Source: an uncultured Erysipelotrichaceae bacterium
GTDB lineage: Bacteria > Bacillota_I > Bacilli_A > Erysipelotrichales > Coprobacillaceae
Direction: 5' to 3'
Length of the DNA stretch: 64,000 nucleotides
Assembly: GCA_900538465.1 (NCBI GenBank)
Contig: UPXV01000012.1
Span: 1 to 64,000 of the forward strand
Made by a program: the position numbers and the translations under genes. The notes beneath the pieces were generated by a model, which worked only from the letters and a program-made list of their open reading frames with translations, was not told where the DNA came from and searched no databases. Numbering within the stretch: the first letter of the stretch is position 1; every line of letters starts with the position of its first letter. Below are positions 36,200 to 44,566 of this stretch, piece by piece.

Positions 36200-36523
36200 T
36201 TATTTCATCTCCTTAAGTTCATTTATTTTTGAAGTTACAAACTTCCATTTTTCCCAAAATAATTCTAATTCCTTATATCCCGCTTCATTTAATGAATAAA
36301 ATTTACGAGGTGGTCCTAACTTTGAAGGTTTCTTTTCAATATTTACAAGTTTATTTTTTTCAAGACGTAATAAAATTGTATAGACAGTTCCTTCAACGAC
36401 ATCACTAAATCCTAAATCATTGAGTTGGCGAGTAATTTCATATCCATAGGTTTCTTGACGACTAATAATTTCAAGGACACAGCCTTCCAGTACCCCTTTT
36501 AACATTTCTGTCAAGTTATTCAT
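36200..36523 (-). CDS. PadR-family transcriptional regulator
   Basis: 107 residues. The PadR winged helix is clear: LEGCVLEIISRQETYGYEI, then VVEGTVYTILLRLEKNKLV and the wing GPPRKFYSLNEAGYKEL. The start at 36523 follows AGGAGGG. It has a strong promoter with a palindrome at the expected start of transcription, so self-repression is likely. The partner is the DUF1048-like gene. Confidence 0.9.
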   Translation of the reverse strand: MNNLTEMLKGVLEGCVLEIISRQETYGYEITRQLNDLGFSDVVEGTVYTILLRLEKNKLVNIEKKPSKLGPPRKFYSLNEAGYKELELFWEKWKFVTSKINELKEMK

Positions 36524-36554
36524 TTTCATCCCTCCTACTATTAAGTCATACTTA

Positions 36555-36593
36555 ATACCGGTATATAATAATACATAGTAGTGATTATGTCAA
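36555..36593 (-). promoter_or_regulatory. promoter and operator of the padR operon
   Basis: TTGACA-17-TATTAT on the minus strand (36565-36593), directly followed by the palindrome ATACCGGTAT (36555-36564), a likely PadR operator. Confidence 0.7.
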
Positions 36594-36596
36594 TAG

Positions 36597-36637
36597 AAAA
36601 AGACAATTCTCTTATTTTATAGAGTTTTGTCTTTTTT
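36597..36637. terminator. terminator-like hairpin
   Basis: AAAAGACAA / TTGTCTTTT arms with an 18-20 nt spacer and T-rich right side, between the padR promoter and the stop of the YdcZ-type gene. Confidence 0.5.
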
Positions 36638-36644
36638 ATAATAT

Positions 36645-37076
36645 TTATTCACCAGAGAATTGATAAGCAATAAGTCCCACAATAACAATCAAACATCCTA
36701 TAAGTTTTTGAATGGAAAAGATATTGTAAATACAATAATCAATAACAACACCACTTAATAGTTGAGCAACAAATGTTATTAAAGTTAATTGAATAGGTGA
36801 AATTTTAGGAACTATTATATTAAGGATTAAAATATTAAAAACACCAATCATTCCACCTATTAACAAAGTCGGTTGTCGCATAAGAATATCAAATTGAAAA
36901 CCTTTAAGATTAGCAAAACCAAATAAAATTAAAAATACACTACTCATTAAAAAACCTGTGAAATAATTAAAGAACGTACTTTGATAAGCCCCAATCTTTT
37001 GTGATAAATATCCATTGACAGATCGACTTAAAACAATCGTGACTCCAGCACAAGTTGCACATAGAATAGCTATCAT
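36645..37076 (-). CDS. YdcZ (DUF606) DMT-type transporter, second subunit
   Basis: 143 residues and four to five membrane helices. The N-terminal pattern (TIVLSRSVNGYLSQKIGAYQSTFFNYFTG) is that of DUF606/YdcZ proteins in the drug/metabolite transporter superfamily. Two such half-size proteins in tandem probably pair to form one transporter. Its start overlaps the stop of the first gene by 4 bp. Substrate unknown. Confidence 0.8.
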   Translation of the reverse strand: MIAILCATCAGVTIVLSRSVNGYLSQKIGAYQSTFFNYFTGFLMSSVFLILFGFANLKGFQFDILMRQPTLLIGGMIGVFNILILNIIVPKISPIQLTLITFVAQLLSGVVIDYCIYNIFSIQKLIGCLIVIVGLIAYQFSGE

Positions 37077-37492
37077 ATGATCATCACCCCAATTCCAATC
37101 ATAACAAGCACTAAACTTATGACTTTTTGAAATGTTAAAGTCCTTTTCTTAGCTCCTAACCAGCCTTTATACTCTAAGACTAATGATGTTAACATTTGAC
37201 CAAGTAATCCTAGTGCAGTGACGAGTGCAGCTCCAATTGTAGAAATAGACATAACATTAAAAAGCACAGTAAAAACGCCTATCATACCTCCAGTATATAA
37301 AATCAAAGGAATATGATTTTGAAATGATATTTTTTGTTTTTTGATAATTATAATGATAATTAATGTGAAAAGACCAACAAGATGGATAATCACAGTTGAT
37401 AAATAAACACCCACCTGATTTGATAATTGACCATTAAAGACATTCATAATTGTTACAATCGTACCTGCCAATATTGCAAGAATAAATTCCAT
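37073..37492 (-). CDS. YdcZ (DUF606) DMT-type transporter, first subunit
   Basis: 139 residues with the same layout (TIVTIMNVFNGQLSNQVGVYLSTVIIHLVG near the N-terminus). It precedes the second DUF606 gene with a 4-bp overlap. A divergent Crp/Fnr-type regulator shares the 80-bp spacer and may control the pair. GGAGG lies before the ATG. Confidence 0.8.
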   Translation of the reverse strand: MEFILAILAGTIVTIMNVFNGQLSNQVGVYLSTVIIHLVGLFTLIIIIIIKKQKISFQNHIPLILYTGGMIGVFTVLFNVMSISTIGAALVTALGLLGQMLTSLVLEYKGWLGAKKRTLTFQKVISLVLVMIGIGVMII

Positions 37493-37571
37493 ATTGATAC
37501 CTCCTTAAGACATTATAAAGATATCTATTGATTTCTAATAGGACATATGTCATATTAAAGATGGTGAGAAT

Positions 37572-38231
37572 ATGAAAAATTTACAATTGTATTTAGAAAA
37601 ACTTAAACAAGAACATATGATAAGTGAAGAACTTTTACCCTGTTTTCAATTTTATCAATTTCATAAAGGTGATTTTATTTTACATCAAGGGCAACAATTA
37701 GAAGTTCTTTATATTTTAATTGATGGTAAAATAAAAACCTGTCATACGACCTCTAATGGTATTATTAGTTTACTTGCTATTTGTCAATCAATGAGCGTAA
37801 TAGGAGAAATTGAGTTTTTAAATCATCAGGATGTTATTAATGATATCTATGCAATTGATGAATGTCTGTGTTTAGGCATTTCAATAAAAAACTATGAACA
37901 TTTATTACTCAATGATCTTTCTTTTATGCGCTATCTTGCAACGACAACTTCTCAAAAACTCTATAATGCCAATCAAAACTCATCAATTTCAAAAAATTAT
38001 CCTGTGGAAAATCGACTTGCATCTTATTTGATTGCTTGTGCTGAAAATAAAATTATTCAAGAAAACTTTGTTCAAGTTGCTGAAATGATTGGTTGTAGTT
38101 ATCGACAGCTTCAAAGAGTTCTTAATAATTTTTGTGAAAAGAAATATATTCAAAAAACAAAAAGAAGCCAGTTTTTAATCATGAATTATGATGTTTTATC
38201 AAAACTTGGCCAGGATTTATATTATATTTAA
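37572..38231 (+). CDS. Crp/Fnr-family transcriptional regulator
   Basis: 219 residues. A cyclic-nucleotide-binding-type beta roll (about 15-125, with KGDFILHQGQQLEVLYILIDGKIK) is followed by a winged helix (FVQVAEMIGCSYRQLQRVLNNFCEKKYI). The arrangement resembles YeiL-like members. There is no Fnr-type N-terminal cysteine cluster. Divergent from the DUF606 pair, which is its probable target. Confidence 0.85.
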   Translation: MKNLQLYLEKLKQEHMISEELLPCFQFYQFHKGDFILHQGQQLEVLYILIDGKIKTCHTTSNGIISLLAICQSMSVIGEIEFLNHQDVINDIYAIDECLCLGISIKNYEHLLLNDLSFMRYLATTTSQKLYNANQNSSISKNYPVENRLASYLIACAENKIIQENFVQVAEMIGCSYRQLQRVLNNFCEKKYIQKTKRSQFLIMNYDVLSKLGQDLYYI

Positions 38232-38241
38232 TCAATCCATA

Positions 38242-38589
38242 TTATACGTTACTGCGTATTTTTTTGATACGAAACAAAATCATCTTTTTTATTAATTGTG
38301 TAGGAATTTCTTGATGCAAAGATATTTGCATAGTATTTTTACCATTGGTTTTATAGTCTTTAAGTTCATCTTTGAAATATGCAAGTGTTGTTGGCGTTGT
38401 ATAAAATCCTACATGGTTTTTATTTCCAGCAATTTGAAGAAGATACCCATGATAATAATAAGTTGGAACTCCCCAAGATATCTTTTCCTCTACTTCTGGT
38501 ATTGTCTCTTTAATGATTTGTCTTAATTGCTTAAGTAAATCTTTTCTTTTATCAGAAAATGATTCGATATATTCATCAACATTATTCAT
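38242..38589 (-). CDS. DUF1801/YdhG-like protein
   Basis: 115 residues. VDEYIESFSDKRKDLLKQLRQIIKETIPEVEEKISWGVPTY and the later KNHVGFYT are the hallmarks of DUF1801 proteins, related to frataxin-like folds. Function is not established. The start at 38589 follows AGAAAGGATG; the longer reading frame upstream is hydrophobic noise. Confidence 0.8.
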   Translation of the reverse strand: MNNVDEYIESFSDKRKDLLKQLRQIIKETIPEVEEKISWGVPTYYYHGYLLQIAGNKNHVGFYTTPTTLAYFKDELKDYKTNGKNTMQISLHQEIPTQLIKKMILFRIKKIRSNV

Positions 38590-38665
38590 TATAATCATCC
38601 TTTCTATACAAAACAGTATATAAAGAATATAATAAAAGTACAATAAAATTTGAAGGAGAAAAACA

Positions 38666-39631
38666 ATGTCACTATTTGAAAAAACGCATATTGGTCAATT
38701 AGAAGTTAAAAATCACTTTATTCGTTCTGCAACATATGAAGGTAAAGCAACTACTGATGGTCGACCTACTGAAGCCATTATAGAATTATATGAAAAACTA
38801 GCAAAAGGAAATGTTGGCACAATTATTACAAGTTATTCTTATATTACCGAATATGAACAGCCAGCTAAAAATCAACTTGGTATTTACTGTGATGATCTTA
38901 TTGAAGATTATCACAAACTTGTAGATAGAGTTCATAATTGTGGATCAAAAATTGTCATGCAAATTGTTCACGGAAGTTCCTCAAGACAAGCTTTTCCTGA
39001 ACAATCAAAAGTTCTTGGGCCTTCAGCAATTGCTCATGAAACAACAGGAATTGTACCTAAAGAAATGAGCAAGGAAGATATTTTATCTGTTGTTGATTTA
39101 TTTGCCAAAGCGGCAAAACGTGTTCAAGAAGCTGGTTTTGATGGTGTTCAAATTCATTGTGCCCATGGTTATCTTTTATCACAATTCATTTCACCACTTT
39201 ATAATCATCGTAGTGATGAATATGGTGGATGTGTTGAAAATCGTATCCGTATTGTTCAAGAAATTTATCATGCTATTAGAAAAGAAGTTGGAAAAGACTA
39301 TCCTATCTGGATAAAAATCAATTGTTCAGATGAAGTTCCACATGGTTTAACAGTTCAAGACTTTTTAAAGATGGCACAAATTCTTGCAACGGATGGAATT
39401 GATGTAATTGAAGTGAGTGGAAATGCTTGGAAAAATCACAAACCAGAAGAAAGTGCTTATTATAAAGATGCAGCTATTGAATTATCAAAACTTGTGAATA
39501 TTCCTATTATCTTAACTGGTGGACTTAAATCATTAGATGATATTTTACCAATCTATAACAATACAAAAGTTCAATTCTTTGGTTTTGCAAGACCTCTTAT
39601 GAAAGACCCAAACTTTATTAATAAACTTTAA
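38666..39631 (+). CDS. NADH:flavin oxidoreductase, Old Yellow Enzyme family
   Basis: 321 residues, a single FMN TIM barrel without the extra C-terminal domains of 2,4-dienoyl-CoA reductase. Visible are QIVHGSS, GFDGVQIHCAHGYLLSQFISPLYNHRSDEYGG and the C-terminal phosphate site TGGL...FGFARPLMKDP. It reduces activated alkenes with NAD(P)H in vitro; the natural substrate is not deducible. RBS GAAGGAG. Single gene. Confidence 0.9.
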   Translation: MSLFEKTHIGQLEVKNHFIRSATYEGKATTDGRPTEAIIELYEKLAKGNVGTIITSYSYITEYEQPAKNQLGIYCDDLIEDYHKLVDRVHNCGSKIVMQIVHGSSSRQAFPEQSKVLGPSAIAHETTGIVPKEMSKEDILSVVDLFAKAAKRVQEAGFDGVQIHCAHGYLLSQFISPLYNHRSDEYGGCVENRIRIVQEIYHAIRKEVGKDYPIWIKINCSDEVPHGLTVQDFLKMAQILATDGIDVIEVSGNAWKNHKPEESAYYKDAAIELSKLVNIPIILTGGLKSLDDILPIYNNTKVQFFGFARPLMKDPNFINKL

Positions 39632-39686
39632 AATATTTATTTAACTCCTACATCATAATAGACTTTATCCTATATATAGTGCACTT

Positions 39687-39718
39687 AAAAGAGAAGAATT
39701 TTTAAAATCTTCTCTTTT
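39687..39718. terminator. bidirectional terminator
   Basis: AAAAGAGAAGA / TCTTCTCTTTT between the oxidoreductase and the convergent small gene. Confidence 0.75.
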
Positions 39719-40184
39719 ATTTTAGTTTTGATTTTTCATAATTATAAGGAATACTTGTTCCCACAACAACGTCTTCAATTTTCTCTATAATTAACCAATC
39801 ATCCATATTTCCTTGATGATCAAATTCTAGTGGTTCAATTTCTTGAACATCTTCAAATTCTACTAAACATAAACATTTCTTATGCCAACGTGTCTTTTGT
39901 TTTTCAGTTAAATTAAGCTTAGATTGATGATCAGATAAAACTTGTGTAATCTGTTCATCTGTTAATTTTACATAATTTTGCACATCCTTAACAGTGGCTT
40001 TCACACCAATTAAACTTGTTCCTTTCTCCATAAAATACAATGTCTCCCCTATGTGAACTCGACTATGTGGTATCTTTCTACCAGCTGCACCTCTGACCAC
40101 CATTGTTTTCTTTTTAGAAAGAATTTTATCTAAAACTCTTTCTCCCTTTTTCCCTGTATTATCACAGTAAACTAAATGTACCAT
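39717..40184 (-). CDS. hypothetical protein, ASCH/PUA-like
   Basis: 155 residues. The layout (RVHIGETLYFMEKGTSLIGVKATVKDVQNY and later LVEFEDVQEIEPL) is reminiscent of PUA/ASCH-type beta-barrel domains that bind RNA, but I cannot place it firmly. The start at 40184 follows GAGGAGG, which lies in the last codons of the AraC-type gene; the two form an operon. Confidence 0.55.
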   Translation of the reverse strand: MVHLVYCDNTGKKGERVLDKILSKKKTMVVRGAAGRKIPHSRVHIGETLYFMEKGTSLIGVKATVKDVQNYVKLTDEQITQVLSDHQSKLNLTEKQKTRWHKKCLCLVEFEDVQEIEPLEFDHQGNMDDWLIIEKIEDVVVGTSIPYNYEKSKLK

Positions 40185-40186
40185 TT

Positions 40187-41050
40187 TCAATCCTCCTCAA
40201 TAATCGGTATCCAAATTTGACTCAAATAATCTTTCGCATATGTATTTTGTGAACTATACCACTCTAACTCTGGACAAGCATCATGTAAAAATGGATATTG
40301 AACTAACCATTCTTGATAAAGAAATTTCCATCCTTCTTGAATAGCTTGAGGGACACTCCCTCGACAATCAAATATTGCCCATGTCGCTTCAGGAATCAAT
40401 ATTTCATCATACTCATCACTTTTTTCATGATTATTAATCACCATAATAGAATAAGTACATTCTTTTTCTAAAGTATTATAATCATGAAACAAACCAAACA
40501 TCCCTACTGTATCTCCTTCATCTAAAGCATAGAGTTTTGCATAGTCTCCATTTCTTTGACACTCACTCCAAAATTCAGGAACACTTTGAAAATGAGCATG
40601 ATCACGATAAGAAAGACGAATACTTTTTCCAATGAGTCGCATTGCCGACTTTTCTTCTAATCGCCAATCATAGCTTTTCTTCATATACAATTGCATCTTC
40701 GGATAAACTTTTAAAGTTTGTCTTGTTTTTCTTGCCTGATTTGGTGAAATACCATGAAATTGTTGAAAAGCTTTCGTAAATGATGTTGGTGAATCATAAC
40801 CATATTTATAGCTAATGTCTATAATTTTCATTTGTGTACTCATGACATCATAACCAGCTAAAGTTAATTTTCGATAACGAACATATTCAGCAAAACTCAT
40901 ACCATTCATATATGAAAACACTTTTTGAAAGAAAGAATATGAACATCCTGCTAATCTTTCTATTTCTAATGGATTAATTGCTTCTTCAGTTCTTTGCAGA
41001 TGTTCTTCCACATAATCGATAATTGTCTGTAATTTTTCATTCCATTCCAT
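40187..41050 (-). CDS. AraC-family regulator with GyrI-like effector domain
   Basis: 287 residues. N-terminal AraC HTH (about 10-105: NPLEIERLAGCSYSFFQKVFSYM and IIDISYKYGYDSPTSFTKAFQQFHG), then a GyrI-like/effector-binding domain (about 130-285) ending in PIIEED. This is the Rob/YesN-like order seen in drug-responsive regulators. The second gene of the unit is an ASCH-like protein. Ligand unknown. Confidence 0.85.
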   Translation of the reverse strand: MEWNEKLQTIIDYVEEHLQRTEEAINPLEIERLAGCSYSFFQKVFSYMNGMSFAEYVRYRKLTLAGYDVMSTQMKIIDISYKYGYDSPTSFTKAFQQFHGISPNQARKTRQTLKVYPKMQLYMKKSYDWRLEEKSAMRLIGKSIRLSYRDHAHFQSVPEFWSECQRNGDYAKLYALDEGDTVGMFGLFHDYNTLEKECTYSIMVINNHEKSDEYDEILIPEATWAIFDCRGSVPQAIQEGWKFLYQEWLVQYPFLHDACPELEWYSSQNTYAKDYLSQIWIPIIEED

Positions 41051-41223
41051 ATTTTTCTTCCTTTCAACAATATTATTCTAACATTTCTATAGTTTGCTTT
41101 CCTCTTGTTTCTTGTTCTCTTTGGATAGATTCATTGATAACTTTTTTTTAAATCTCCACCTTGTCTTGCTTATCTATAAAAAACACAATACACTAAAAAT
41201 AGATAAATATCTTGGAGGTTAAT

Positions 41224-41943
41224 ATGAAACTAATTATTGAAGAAACTGAACAAAAAATGAGTGAAAGTGCTATGTTTATTTTATTAGGTGCAATGATGCA
41301 AGATAAGCGTGTCAATATCTCTTTGACATCTGGTCGTTCTCCTAAAACCATGTATGACATGATGATTCCTTATGTGAAAAATCAAGAAAAGTTTAAAGAT
41401 ATTCAGTACTATTTATTTGATGAAAATCCATTTATAAATGAAGAATATGGACCAAATTGGAAGGATATGCAAGAGTTATTCTTTAAACCAGCCAATATTC
41501 CTGATAGTCATATTCATATTATGAATGCTGATAACTGGCAAGATTATGATAATGAAATAAGAAATGTTGGCGGGATTGATGTTATGGTTATTGGATTAGG
41601 ATATGATGGACATTTTTGTGGCAATTGTCCTCGTTGTACCCCTTTTGATAGTTATACTTATCAAATTGATTTTAAAGAAAAACAAGCCGTGAATCCAGAT
41701 TACAAAGATCGCCCTTATCAACCTTTTACTCTAACCATGGGTCCAAAGAGTTTAATGTGTGTCAAACATTTGGTTATGATTGTAAATGGTAAAGAAAAAG
41801 CAGAGATCTTTAAAAGATTTTTAGATGAACCTATTAATCAAGATGTCCCTGCAACCATTTTAAAACTTCACCCTAATTTTACAGTGATTTGTGATCAAGA
41901 TGCAGCTAGTCTTATTCATTATGAACAATATTCAAGATTATAA
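41224..41943 (+). CDS. NagB/6-phosphogluconolactonase-family protein with altered active site
   Basis: 239 residues, Rossmann-like sugar-phosphate isomerase fold. SLTSGRSPKTMYDMM matches the phosphate-binding loop and VIGLGYDGHF the usual GxGxDGH motif, but the Ile-x-F-N-E-P that follows in NagB deaminases is replaced by CGNCPRC. It resembles the YieK-like branch rather than true deaminases. The start at 41224 follows TTGGAGG. The reaction is uncertain. Confidence 0.7.
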   Translation: MKLIIEETEQKMSESAMFILLGAMMQDKRVNISLTSGRSPKTMYDMMIPYVKNQEKFKDIQYYLFDENPFINEEYGPNWKDMQELFFKPANIPDSHIHIMNADNWQDYDNEIRNVGGIDVMVIGLGYDGHFCGNCPRCTPFDSYTYQIDFKEKQAVNPDYKDRPYQPFTLTMGPKSLMCVKHLVMIVNGKEKAEIFKRFLDEPINQDVPATILKLHPNFTVICDQDAASLIHYEQYSRL

Positions 41944-41985
41944 AAGATTTCAACTTATATTTCATAAATATCATCTAACAACATG

Positions 41986-42015
41986 AAAGGATTAAGAAAT
42001 TTCTTAATCCTTTTT
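41986..42015. terminator. bidirectional terminator
   Basis: AAAGGATTAAG / CTTAATCCTTT with a T-run, after the NagB-like gene and before the convergent alkyltransferase gene. Confidence 0.75.
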
Positions 42016-42061
42016 AAATGCCTTCCAATAAATCTATCCTATCATTTGATCAATAAAGAAA

Positions 42062-42367
42062 CTACATTTTCCATTGATGCTTCTTTAAATCAACACAACC
42101 ATTTTCCTTAAAAGTAATGCCTTCTTGAATGAGTAAATCTTTTTGTTCTAGCCATCCTGGTGCACATCTTCCTTGACTACTGACAACACGATGACATGGA
42201 TATTTGCCAAAGTATTCTGATAAACTTAAAGCCTTTCCTACTAGACGTGCATTTTTATCATGTCCAGATAAACGTGCAATTTGACCATAGGTTGCTACTG
42301 TGCCTAAAGGGATTTCCTCTACAATTGCAAACACCTGATATAAAAATTCATTATTTAATGTTGCCAT
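42062..42367 (-). CDS. MGMT-family (alkyltransferase-like) protein
   Basis: 101 residues, only the C-terminal DNA-binding domain of O6-alkylguanine transferases: IPLGTVATYGQIARL, then the active-site PCHRVVSSQGR with Cys kept. Proteins of this size resemble ATL/YbaZ, but those have Trp in place of Cys. It overlaps the full-length alkyltransferase gene upstream by 17 bp. Either a second small transferase or a damage-recognition protein. Confidence 0.85.
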   Translation of the reverse strand: MATLNNEFLYQVFAIVEEIPLGTVATYGQIARLSGHDKNARLVGKALSLSEYFGKYPCHRVVSSQGRCAPGWLEQKDLLIQEGITFKENGCVDLKKHQWKM

Positions 42368-42908
42368 ATGATAACGCTGTTCCCTTCTTTGGAATCATCA
42401 ATTGTTTGGTATCGACACCTTCTAATTGCAATAACTTGATTTTTTTATCAATTCCTCCAGCATAGCCCGTTAAACTTCCGTGACTTCCCACTACACGATG
42501 ACAAGGAATAATAATAGAAATAGGATTATGTCCAACAGCTCCCCCTACTGCTTGAGCAGACATACTTTCTTTATTCATAATGATGGCAACCTTTTTAGCA
42601 ATTTCACCATAAGTTGTTAATTGTCCATAAGGAATTTCACATAAAATTTTCCATACTGTCAATCGAAAATCATTCCCTCTCGGTGCTAATTTTAAATCTG
42701 ACAGACTTGGCTTTTCACCAGCAAAATATCGGTCCAACCATTGTTTTGTTGATTGCAAGACTGGTAAATCATCTTCTTGTATTATATCTTCTTTGATATT
42801 AGCTAGAAAATATTTTTGTCCTTCAAACCACAAACCAATAATATGATTTTCATCACTTACAATCAATATATTCCCTAATGATGATTCATAAATTGTTTTA
42901 TAAAGCAT
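42351..42908 (-). CDS. ogt: methylated-DNA-protein-cysteine methyltransferase
   Basis: 185 residues. N-terminal ribonuclease-like domain, then the helix-turn-helix IPYGQLTTYGEIAKKV and active site IIPCHRVVGSHGSLTGYAGG with the alkyl-accepting Cys. It repairs O6-methylguanine in DNA by moving the methyl group to itself. The start at 42908 follows AAGAAGG; the longer frame has no suitable site. Cotranscribed with the smaller MGMT-type gene. Confidence 0.93.
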   Translation of the reverse strand: MLYKTIYESSLGNILIVSDENHIIGLWFEGQKYFLANIKEDIIQEDDLPVLQSTKQWLDRYFAGEKPSLSDLKLAPRGNDFRLTVWKILCEIPYGQLTTYGEIAKKVAIIMNKESMSAQAVGGAVGHNPISIIIPCHRVVGSHGSLTGYAGGIDKKIKLLQLEGVDTKQLMIPKKGTALSYGNIK

Positions 42909-42982
42909 AGACATCCTTCTTTCTTTCACTATTATCTCATAACTGTATAAAGAAAACCAAGACATTTCTTAATTAAAGAAAA

Positions 42983-42998
42983 ACACGCTTATGCGTGT
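42983..42998 (-). terminator. terminator of the cupin gene
   Basis: ACACGC-TTAT-GCGTGT followed on the minus strand by TTTTTC. It touches the stop of the cupin gene. Confidence 0.75.
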
Positions 42999-43468
42999 CA
43001 ATGATGTTCTTGTGCTTGAGCATCTGCTTTTGTAGGATGAACTGTTCCCCAAGGATGATCAGCTGGTGCATAAATAGAATATAATTTTAATGGTTTATTT
43101 CCTGTATTCACCACATTATGCCACATACCTGCTGGTATAAAAATAGCACTTCCTTCAAAGACAGGTTGTTGAAAATAAAGATTATCTTTCTTATCCCCCA
43201 TCATAGCAACACCAATACCATCTTCAATACGTAAAAATTGATCAACTTGAGGATGTCTTTCTATACCAATATCCTCACCTACAGGGATACTCATCACAGT
43301 TAATTGTAAGTGTGGTCCTGTCCATAGAGCCACTCTAAAATAATCATTATTCATAGTAGCTTTTTCAATATCAACGACAAATGGATGCGGTCCAAAATCT
43401 GTTGTGATTGAACTATCTTCTCGCATCTGATAATCATCGAAATTATTCATATCATAATAACTATACAT
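42998..43468 (-). CDS. cupin-domain protein
   Basis: 156 residues. Cupin motif 1 is IGIERHPQVDQFLRIEDGIG with metal-binding His/Gln/Glu, motif 2 is SAIFIPAGMWHNVVNTG. The size and the ending YAPADHPWGTVH match a small group of cupins found beside carbohydrate or stress genes. Substrate not deducible. Single gene. Confidence 0.8.
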   Translation of the reverse strand: MYSYYDMNNFDDYQMREDSSITTDFGPHPFVVDIEKATMNNDYFRVALWTGPHLQLTVMSIPVGEDIGIERHPQVDQFLRIEDGIGVAMMGDKKDNLYFQQPVFEGSAIFIPAGMWHNVVNTGNKPLKLYSIYAPADHPWGTVHPTKADAQAQEHH

Positions 43469-43517
43469 CTTATCAATTCCCTTCCTTATATCCTATGTAT
43501 AAGAAGAAAATCTGTTA

Positions 43518-44462
43518 TTAAATAAATTGAAGAGTTCTTAAAAGAAATAACCAAAAAGTAATGGAAAAACCACTTAGTAATGTTGTTAACATGACAACAT
43601 TACTACTTAATATACCCTCGTAACCCATATTTTTAGCCATAACAAAACAAGTCACCGTTGTTGCTGAACCTAACATAATTAAAATCGCAACCAATTGTTC
43701 ACCAGTAAAACCAAATGCTATTGCAATTGGTAAAAAAATCATACAAAACCCAAAGAGTTTAATAAATGTAGCAATCAAGGCTGGTTTTAATTTTCCAAAA
43801 GCTTTCTTAATATCAAAACTTGCTCCCATTGCGATTAATCCTAAAGGTGATGCCATAGCAGCAATATTAGAAACTGTCTTTGATAAAATAAAAGGGAAAG
43901 GTAACTTCAAGATTGACCATAATAACCCAGTTAAAATACCAATAATAATCGGATTAGTCACAATTCCTTTAAGTGTTGTTTTCCATAAACTCTTATTCAC
44001 ATCATAATGATGAGGCTGGTAAATTGATAAAACTGTGACTGCCATCACATTATACAAAGGTACACTTCCTATAATCATTAATGGTCCCATAACAGAATGT
44101 CCATAAATATTTTGAATCAAAGCAACACCTAATAACGCTGCACTACTACGATAACTTGCTTGAATAAATTCCCCTCTTAAACTTCTTTCTTTAAAAAACA
44201 AAGAAATAAGAATAACAATTCCAATACTTAATATTGTAACAACAAAACAAAAAGCAACAAATTGAAAATTCCATACTTTTGCAAAATCAACAGTTGCTAA
44301 ATCTTGAAACAAAAGTAATGGTAAAGGAACCATGAAAACAAACTTATTCATTTGTGATGCAAAAGTTTCACTTATCCAACCTATCTTTTTTAAAATCATA
44401 CCCACGACCATCATTAAAAAAACAGGTAATGTAGCATTTAAACTAAAAATCAAATTATCCAT
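43518..44462 (-). CDS. AEC-family permease
   Basis: 314 residues and about ten membrane helices in two inverted halves, with the auxin efflux carrier (Mem_trans) pattern: LPVFLMMVVGMILKKIGW at the N-terminus and MASPLGLIAMGASFD in the second half. Bacterial members carry malate, other small acids or amino acids. Substrate unknown. A terminator follows a separate MacB-like unit on its right. Confidence 0.85.
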   Translation of the reverse strand: MDNLIFSLNATLPVFLMMVVGMILKKIGWISETFASQMNKFVFMVPLPLLLFQDLATVDFAKVWNFQFVAFCFVVTILSIGIVILISLFFKERSLRGEFIQASYRSSAALLGVALIQNIYGHSVMGPLMIIGSVPLYNVMAVTVLSIYQPHHYDVNKSLWKTTLKGIVTNPIIIGILTGLLWSILKLPFPFILSKTVSNIAAMASPLGLIAMGASFDIKKAFGKLKPALIATFIKLFGFCMIFLPIAIAFGFTGEQLVAILIMLGSATTVTCFVMAKNMGYEGILSSNVVMLTTLLSGFSITFWLFLLRTLQFI

Positions 44463-44530
44463 AAAAAGCCCCTCTTCAATTCAATCTTTTATTAATATAC
44501 TACAAATTTAATTGATTTTCTACGATAATA

Positions 44531-44560
44531 AAAGATTGAATCACCAAAGACTCAATCTTT
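44531..44560 (-). terminator. terminator of the MacB-like gene
   Basis: AAAGATTGA / TCAATCTTT around a 12-nt loop, just after the stop of the 1025-residue exporter gene. The minus-strand tail is T-rich. Confidence 0.6.
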
Positions 44561-44566
44561 CATATT

